Assembly (NCBI GenBank): GCA_902825945.1 | Contig: CADECY010000001.1 | Coordinates: 124,001-188,000 of the forward strand | Direction: 5' to 3' | DNA length: 64,000 nt | DNA from: an uncultured Acidobacteriota bacterium | GTDB taxonomy: Bacteria > Acidobacteriota > Terriglobia > Bryobacterales > Bryobacteraceae | Part shown: positions 59,378-64,000 of the stretch, piece by piece | Numbering within the stretch: the first letter of the stretch is position 1 | Layout: each line of letters opens with the position of its first letter | Translations under genes and position numbers: made by a program | The notes under the pieces: generated by a model | What the model was told of the DNA's origin: nothing | The model's database searches: none | The model's input: the letters and a program-made list of their open reading frames with translations, nothing else

Positions 59378-61241
59378 AGCCGATCTTGCCTTCGCGGACC
59401 GCGAGTTCGACATCGCGCCGGAACTGTTCGAGCAGCGTGCGCGCGTTGAACTGCACGTAGTCGAGCACTTCCTGCACCGTATCGCCGCGAATCACCGTGT
59501 CGAGAACCACCTGGCCGTTCTCGCTCAAGCTCACGTGAACGGCGTGCGTGTCACCGAACAGATTGTGCAGGTCGCCGAGGATCTCCTGATAGGCGCCCAC
59601 GAGAAACGTGGCGAGGAAGTAGGGCTTTCCGTTGAACGCATGCAGCGGCAGCACCTTCTTCACGTCGCGGCGATCGATGAACTGATCCACCTTGCCATCG
59701 GAATCACACGAGATGTCGCCGAGCACCGCGTAGCGCGATGGCGGCTCATTCAGGCGATGGATCGGCATGATCGGGAACAATTGTTTCACTGCCCAGCTAT
59801 CGGGCATGCTCTGGAACAACGAGAAGTTGCAGAAGTAGGTATCCGACAACATCGAATCGAGATTCTCGAGGTCTTCGGGCTTCTCGTCGAGATCGGTGAC
59901 CATCTTCTGGATGCGGCGGGAGAGCGCCCAGAAGATCGTTTCCGCGATGCTGCGCTGTTCGAGCGGCAGGTAGCCCAACTGGAACAGGTTCAGCGCGGCG
60001 TCGAGCGACTGCGCGGCATCGTGGTAGCTTTCGAGCACGTTCTTGTTGGAGAGCCCCCGATAGGTCTCCATCAGATCGATCAGCGGCTGCTCGCAGTCTT
60101 CCGGAAGGTCCGCGGGCGGATCCTGCTCGCCGATATCAGCGACACCCAGCACGTTGAACAGCAGCACCGAGTGATAGGCCGCCACCGCGCGTCCGCTCTC
60201 GGAAATGATGTTCGGATGAGGGACCTTGGCTTCGTCGCACACGGTCTGCACGTGATAGATTACGTCGTTCGCGTATTCCTGCAGCGTGTAGTTGACGCTC
60301 GATTCGAAGTCGGTCTGCGAACCGTCGTAGTCGATGCCGAGTCCGCCGCCGACGTCGAGATGCAACAGTCCCGCGCCGAGACGCCGCATCTCGACGTAGA
60401 TGCGCGCACCCTCGGTGACCGCTCCCTTCACCTGGCGGATGTTGGTGATCTGGCTGCCGAGATGGAAGTGCAACAACTGGAGCGTGTCTCCCATCTCCTG
60501 CGCTTTCAGCCGTTCGAGGACCTGCAGCGCTTCGGTGACGGTAAGTCCGAACTTCGACCGGTATCCGCCCGACGATTTCCAGCGGCCCGAGCCGCGGCTG
60601 GCGAGCTTCAAGCGAACGCCCATGACCGGACGCACGCCCACCTTCGCCGAATGCTTGAGGATGAGGTCGAGTTCGGTGTACTTTTCGATCACCGGGATGA
60701 TGTTGCGCCCGATCTTGCGCGCGAGCATCACCATTTCGATGTACTCGTCGTCCTTGAACCCGTTGCAGATGATCGGCGTGTTGTTGTCGGCCACCGCGAG
60801 CACGGCGAGCAGTTCCGGTTTCGAGCCGGCTTCGAGTCCGAAGCCGTACGGCTGTCCGTAGCGGAAGACTTCTTCCACTACGTGACGCTGCTGGTTGACC
60901 TTGATCGGATAGACCAGCGAATAGCCGCCGGCGTAGCTGTGCTCCCGAATCGCGTCCTTGAACGCCGCATGCAGATCGCCCAGGCGGTCCTTCAGAATTT
61001 CGCCGAAGCGAACCAGAATCGGAGGCGTGATGCCGCGCAGGATCAGCGTGTCGGCCAGTTCCTTGAGGTCGATCCCGCGCGCTTTGTCCTTCGAGGGATG
61101 GACCCAGACGTGTCCATTCTCGCCAATGGAGAAGTAGCCCTTCCCCCAGCGCTCGATGTCATACTCTTCGTTCGCATCGCCGATCGTCCAGCGATCAGCG
61201 GGTTCCCAGGTGGCAGAGCCTTCGGCGAGCTTTGTGGACAA
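59295..61241 (-). CDS. speA: Biosynthetic arginine decarboxylase
   Basis: 648 residues, the usual SpeA length. Features are the PLP Lys in GYSLVYPIKVNQQRHVVEEV, GFGLEAGSKPELLAVLAV, MGVRLKLASRGSGRW, LGSQITNIRQVKGAVTEG, and DVGGGLGIDYDGSQ, with the C-terminal alanine-racemase-like and helical domains (LFGDTHAVHVSLSENGQVVL). It makes agmatine for polyamine synthesis. The downstream methyltransferase is probably co-transcribed. Confidence 0.97.
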   Translation of the reverse strand: MSTKLAEGSATWEPADRWTIGDANEEYDIERWGKGYFSIGENGHVWVHPSKDKARGIDLKELADTLILRGITPPILVRFGEILKDRLGDLHAAFKDAIREHSYAGGYSLVYPIKVNQQRHVVEEVFRYGQPYGFGLEAGSKPELLAVLAVADNNTPIICNGFKDDEYIEMVMLARKIGRNIIPVIEKYTELDLILKHSAKVGVRPVMGVRLKLASRGSGRWKSSGGYRSKFGLTVTEALQVLERLKAQEMGDTLQLLHFHLGSQITNIRQVKGAVTEGARIYVEMRRLGAGLLHLDVGGGLGIDYDGSQTDFESSVNYTLQEYANDVIYHVQTVCDEAKVPHPNIISESGRAVAAYHSVLLFNVLGVADIGEQDPPADLPEDCEQPLIDLMETYRGLSNKNVLESYHDAAQSLDAALNLFQLGYLPLEQRSIAETIFWALSRRIQKMVTDLDEKPEDLENLDSMLSDTYFCNFSLFQSMPDSWAVKQLFPIMPIHRLNEPPSRYAVLGDISCDSDGKVDQFIDRRDVKKVLPLHAFNGKPYFLATFLVGAYQEILGDLHNLFGDTHAVHVSLSENGQVVLDTVIRGDTVQEVLDYVQFNARTLLEQFRRDVELAVREGKIGYEESGRLLRFYEEGLYGYTYLEEAHDR

Positions 61242-61317
61242 CTCTTCTTTCTTGAACCTCCGGTTGGAAAACCATAGTGTCCGATGAAACGCCCGTCAGG
61301 GCAAGTAGAATCTGAGT

Positions 61318-61803
61318 GTGTGGCGAATTTGCCTGCTCGTCATCATGTCGTCATGTTCGTTTGCCGCCTCGGCGATGCTCACCTGTATCGGAGACGCTTC
61401 GATCGGGCGGCGTGGCGATGAGAAGGAACTTCGTGGCACGATCATTCTGCGCTTTCGATCGAGCTTGATCCGCGGCTGGTCGGTCGATGAGGGTCTGTTG
61501 CTGCTGCACCACGGTGAGAATGGCGCCGCCCGCGTGCAAGTGGCGCCGTTCGATGGCGAGTTCGACGAGAAGGCGCCGCCACGCGCAATTCCGAACGCGA
61601 AGTGGCTCGACGCGAAAGTGGAGCCGCAGCCCGCCGGATGGGCGCTGGTGCGCGTGCCCGGCGCGGCCTTGCGCGCGTTGGTCGAGGATGAGCGCCGGGC
61701 GCTCCTCGTGAAGCTGCCGGCCGGATGGCGTGTCGCATCGCGAGAATCGCTGAAGAACGTGCCGTATCTGTTCGCGGAGGGGAAACCCGCGGCCGCGCGC
61801 TGA
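61318..61803 (+). CDS. Small exported hypothetical protein
   Basis: 161 residues from GTG 61318. A signal peptide (VWRICLLVIMSSCSFAASA) precedes a beta-rich domain (ELRGTIILRFRSSLIRGWSV, LLLHHGENGAARVQVAPFDG, WALVRVPGAALRALVEDERR). No family is recognised. Convergent to the serine hydrolase gene with 6 bases between. Confidence 0.7.
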   Translation: MWRICLLVIMSSCSFAASAMLTCIGDASIGRRGDEKELRGTIILRFRSSLIRGWSVDEGLLLLHHGENGAARVQVAPFDGEFDEKAPPRAIPNAKWLDAKVEPQPAGWALVRVPGAALRALVEDERRALLVKLPAGWRVASRESLKNVPYLFAEGKPAAAR

Positions 61804-61809
61804 ACGCGC

Positions 61810-63222
61810 TCAGCGAATCTTCGGTGACGATCCGTTGCCGATCACGATGTGTGTCACGCGCCCATTCTCTTCACGAAAACGTACGGCCTCGCCCACGGCG
61901 GCGCCACCAGTTTGGGCTTCGAGCTTGAATTCACCGCCTCCGAGCGGCACGAGCTTTTGCTGATCGTTGGGATCGTCCGCCGTAGGGTCGATCATCACGA
62001 GTTCCTCGTCGAGTTCGATCACCTCGGTGTCGCCCCACATCGAACGATACAGCCCCGCGTAGCGTCTCCACGCCGGATCCCACTGTTTCTTCGCCTTGGC
62101 CGGCGCGGCGGCCTTCACGACGGCGTCGCCCACTGTCGCCATCAGCTTCGCCGCGATCTCCGAGGGCCGGCTGTCGTCACCGTTGGTCAGCACGACGACA
62201 CCGATCTTGTCGGCGACCCGGAAGTACGTGTGCGTCTTGTAGCCCGCGAGCGAACCGCCATGACCGATCTGCACACGATCCTTGTCGCGAGACACCGCGA
62301 ATCCGATTCCGTTGCCGCGGGTCCAGTTGTTTTCCATCACGCGGACTCGATGCATCTCGCGCAGCGTCGAGCCCGCGAGGATCAGCGAGCCGCTCGCGGC
62401 GCCCTTGCGGAACTGGAGCGACACGAACTTCGCCATGTCTTCGACGTTCGAAGTGAGTGCGGCCGCCGGACCGATGCCGCGCGTGTCCATGAAGTCCATC
62501 TTCTTGCGCGAACCGTCCGGCATGCGGCGTCCGTAGCCCGTGGCGAGGCCGGGCACCTGCTGATCGACACTCGACCCGGTCATTTCGAGCGGATCGAGGA
62601 TGTGGCGCCTCACGTATTCCGCCCAGGACTCGCCGGATAGCTTCTCGACAATCATTCCGGCGAGCGCGAAGGCGAGGTTCGAGTACTTCCAGCGGATCTC
62701 GGGCGCGTAGGCGGCGGTCTGCGTGTTGACGAGTTTGCGGACTTCTTCCGCCGATGGGAACTCGAACGTGGTCCAGTACTCGGCGGCTGCTTCCCGCGGA
62801 AGTCCACTCGAGTGCGTCAGCAGATGCTCGATCGTGATCGGCGGATCGTCCTCGTTCGCGGGCTTCACGCGGAACCAGGGCAGATGCTTCGACACCGGAT
62901 CATCGAGCCGCAACTTGCCTGCATCCCGAAGCTGCATGATCGCGGTGGCGGTGAACAGCTTGGTGTGCGACGCCATGCGGAATTTCGTCTTGGGCGTGAC
63001 CGGTTCGCGCGATGCGGTATCGGCGTAGCCGAAGCCGCGCGCCCAGACGAGCTTCTGATCCTGGATCACGCCCACTGCGATGCCGGGCAGTCCGCGATAG
63101 GCCATCTGCCCGTCGATCCAGGCTTCGAAAAGCCGGATCGAGGCTCGCACCTCCGGCGAGGTCCCAGGTTCATTCTGACAAAACGCCGCGACAGCGGTGA
63201 GAAGCAAAGCCAGAAGCTTCAT
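61810..63222 (-). CDS. Exported serine hydrolase (class C beta-lactamase/S12 family)
   Basis: 470 residues with a signal peptide (MKLLALLLTAVAAFCQ). The active site shows FRMASHTKLFTATAIMQL (Ser85-x-x-Lys88), WKYSNLAF (YxN near 198) and QIGHGGSLAGYKTHTYFR (HGG in place of KTG), with LLTHSSGLPRE between. After about residue 355 comes a small C-terminal beta domain, as in many S12 hydrolases and peptidases. It probably acts as a D-peptidase or esterase rather than a true beta-lactamase. Confidence 0.92.
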   Translation of the reverse strand: MKLLALLLTAVAAFCQNEPGTSPEVRASIRLFEAWIDGQMAYRGLPGIAVGVIQDQKLVWARGFGYADTASREPVTPKTKFRMASHTKLFTATAIMQLRDAGKLRLDDPVSKHLPWFRVKPANEDDPPITIEHLLTHSSGLPREAAAEYWTTFEFPSAEEVRKLVNTQTAAYAPEIRWKYSNLAFALAGMIVEKLSGESWAEYVRRHILDPLEMTGSSVDQQVPGLATGYGRRMPDGSRKKMDFMDTRGIGPAAALTSNVEDMAKFVSLQFRKGAASGSLILAGSTLREMHRVRVMENNWTRGNGIGFAVSRDKDRVQIGHGGSLAGYKTHTYFRVADKIGVVVLTNGDDSRPSEIAAKLMATVGDAVVKAAAPAKAKKQWDPAWRRYAGLYRSMWGDTEVIELDEELVMIDPTADDPNDQQKLVPLGGGEFKLEAQTGGAAVGEAVRFREENGRVTHIVIGNGSSPKIR

Positions 63223-63252
63223 ACCGCTCAGTGTACGGCACCGGCGACCGTG

Positions 63253-64000
63253 CTACGGAATCGGGTCGAACGGCGGCTTGGTGTGTGCCTTCGAGATCAC
63301 CCCACCATCCACCTGGATGCTGACGTAAGCTTCGTTCGGAGCATTCGAGACCTGGACGTTGACCGCGTGTACATCGTCATCCTTGCTCCAGGTGCCATAG
63401 CCGGTGAACGAGACGATGTCGGCATCGCCGGCGCCCATTCGCGACAAGCGCGAGTTGACGCAACTCACCGACGAGAGATTGTCCATCTTGAACGTCCCGC
63501 TCTGTGCCTGATTGGTGTACTCGAACGAAAACGCCTGTCCCGGTGTGGGGTTGCAGGGAATCGAATAGCTGTAGTTGAAGCGCTGGTTGAACGAACTCAG
63601 AACGTTGGTCGCCGAACCGGCCTTCACCGCGGTGGGCCGCGCTCCCGCCTGCTGCAAGCCCTGGAAGCGCAGGAAAGGATTGAGGTCGGACCCCGGACCC
63701 GAGGTAAACGCCGAGTTCGGATTGTCGTAGTCCGGACTCGGGAACAGGAACGTATCGAACGTCAGCACCACCGCGCCGTTGTAGCGGAACACGTTGCCGC
63801 CGTTGGCACCGCGTTCGAACTTCGCCGGCCCCACATGTTGGAAGGTGCCGAGCGGAATCCGCGTGATGTTCAGATTGATGATCGCCGAGAACAGGCTCTG
63901 CGCGGGAACGCCGCGGAAAAGCAGGCCGCCGATCACGGTGCCTGACCCCGGGTCGAGTACGCCGATCGACGGATCGAATCCATCCTCGAGCAACACCGGA
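63253..64000 (-). CDS. C-terminal part of an exported beta-rich protein (runs off the window)
   Basis: At least 249 codons; the frame is open at the window end, so the N-terminus lies beyond. The visible part is Ser/Thr/Asn/Gly-rich and beta-stranded (VIGGLLFRGVPAQSLFSAII, FNYSYSIPCNPTPGQAFSFE, VHAVNVQVSNAPNEAYVSIQ), with two Cys near PCNPTPG and SSVSCVNS. No family is recognised; the composition is that of secreted Acidobacteria proteins. Confidence 0.6.
   Translation of the reverse strand, partial: PVLLEDGFDPSIGVLDPGSGTVIGGLLFRGVPAQSLFSAIINLNITRIPLGTFQHVGPAKFERGANGGNVFRYNGAVVLTFDTFLFPSPDYDNPNSAFTSGPGSDLNPFLRFQGLQQAGARPTAVKAGSATNVLSSFNQRFNYSYSIPCNPTPGQAFSFEYTNQAQSGTFKMDNLSSVSCVNSRLSRMGAGDADIVSFTGYGTWSKDDDVHAVNVQVSNAPNEAYVSIQVDGGVISKAHTKPPFDPIP

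Noticed and set aside
58983..61277. A 764-codon plus-strand open frame antisense to speA
   Set aside because: It mirrors the speA frame in GC-rich sequence; the composition (His/Arg/Val-rich, no domain) is that of a shadow, and speA is unmistakable.

Overview
The window is a high-GC (roughly 63-65 %), gene-dense bacterial chromosome segment with no rRNA, tRNA, CRISPR array, phage or insertion sequence that I can see. The gene set points to a soil or sediment Acidobacteriota of the Bryobacterales/Solibacteres type (inference, no marker search possible): a DUF1549/DUF1553 cytochrome next to a WD40-cytochrome and a PPC-domain protein, DUF1080 and DUF6807 proteins, a Tat-exported sulfatase, many Sec/Tat-exported beta-propellers, and heavy use of GTG starts. 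Neighbours often overlap by 4-20 bases, and convergent genes overlap too.

Layout. 1-2.7 kb: end of an unidentified gene, a Gfo/Idh/MocA oxidoreductase and a two-domain Pnkp-like kinase/phosphatase. 2.7-5.3 kb: divergent AMACR/CaiB-family protein and acyl-CoA ligase. 5.6-11.6 kb: export cluster of DUF1549/1553, WD40-cytochrome and PPC proteins. 11.7-16.1 kb: FmdB-type zinc ribbon (too short for most gene callers), BON protein, a two-component pair, an acyl desaturase and a DUF4870 protein. 16.1-20.2 kb: POTRA/HEAT protein, large exported hydrolase, pirin. 20.2-22.4 kb: four-gene operon led by an ArsA/TRC40 ATPase. 22.6-29.7 kb: beta-propellers, GT2, PhoD and polyphosphate kinase. 30-32 kb: a nucleotidyltransferase pair resembling a toxin-antitoxin module, and dCMP deaminase. 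32-38.5 kb: GH5-like enzyme and a PHM-like copper/cytochrome protein, followed by two decayed copies of the latter that bracket an MBOAT/SGNH acyltransferase module; a dead YefM/YoeB toxin-antitoxin locus lies in the same scar. 38.5-43.3 kb: PaiB, an Ntn amidase, and feoA-feoB-trxB. 43.7-45.5 kb: exported metalloprotease and a small partner. 45.6-50.6 kb: AAA ATPase divergent from an orphan secretin, then sulfatase and DUF1080. 50.6-57.7 kb: Hpt, DUF6807, a radical SAM/SPASM enzyme with a 72-residue peptide gene, a LolA-like protein, RsbW/STAS and der. 57.7-64 kb: a 23-residue Lys/Ala peptide gene, rlpA, a SpoU-type methyltransferase, speA, a serine hydrolase and the start of an exported protein.

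The strongest candidates for undescribed biology are: (1) the radical SAM/SPASM protein with an N-terminal precursor-binding-like domain, followed 27 bases later by a 72-codon gene with an excellent ribosome binding site and a CGGTSTC motif, which looks like a RiPP pair; (2) the 23-residue histone-tail-like peptide gene with its own consensus promoter, a palindromic operator over the predicted transcription start, and a shared bidirectional terminator; (3) the three-copy PHM-like gene scar with the fossil toxin-antitoxin locus. All functional statements rest on motif recognition by eye, not on searches.
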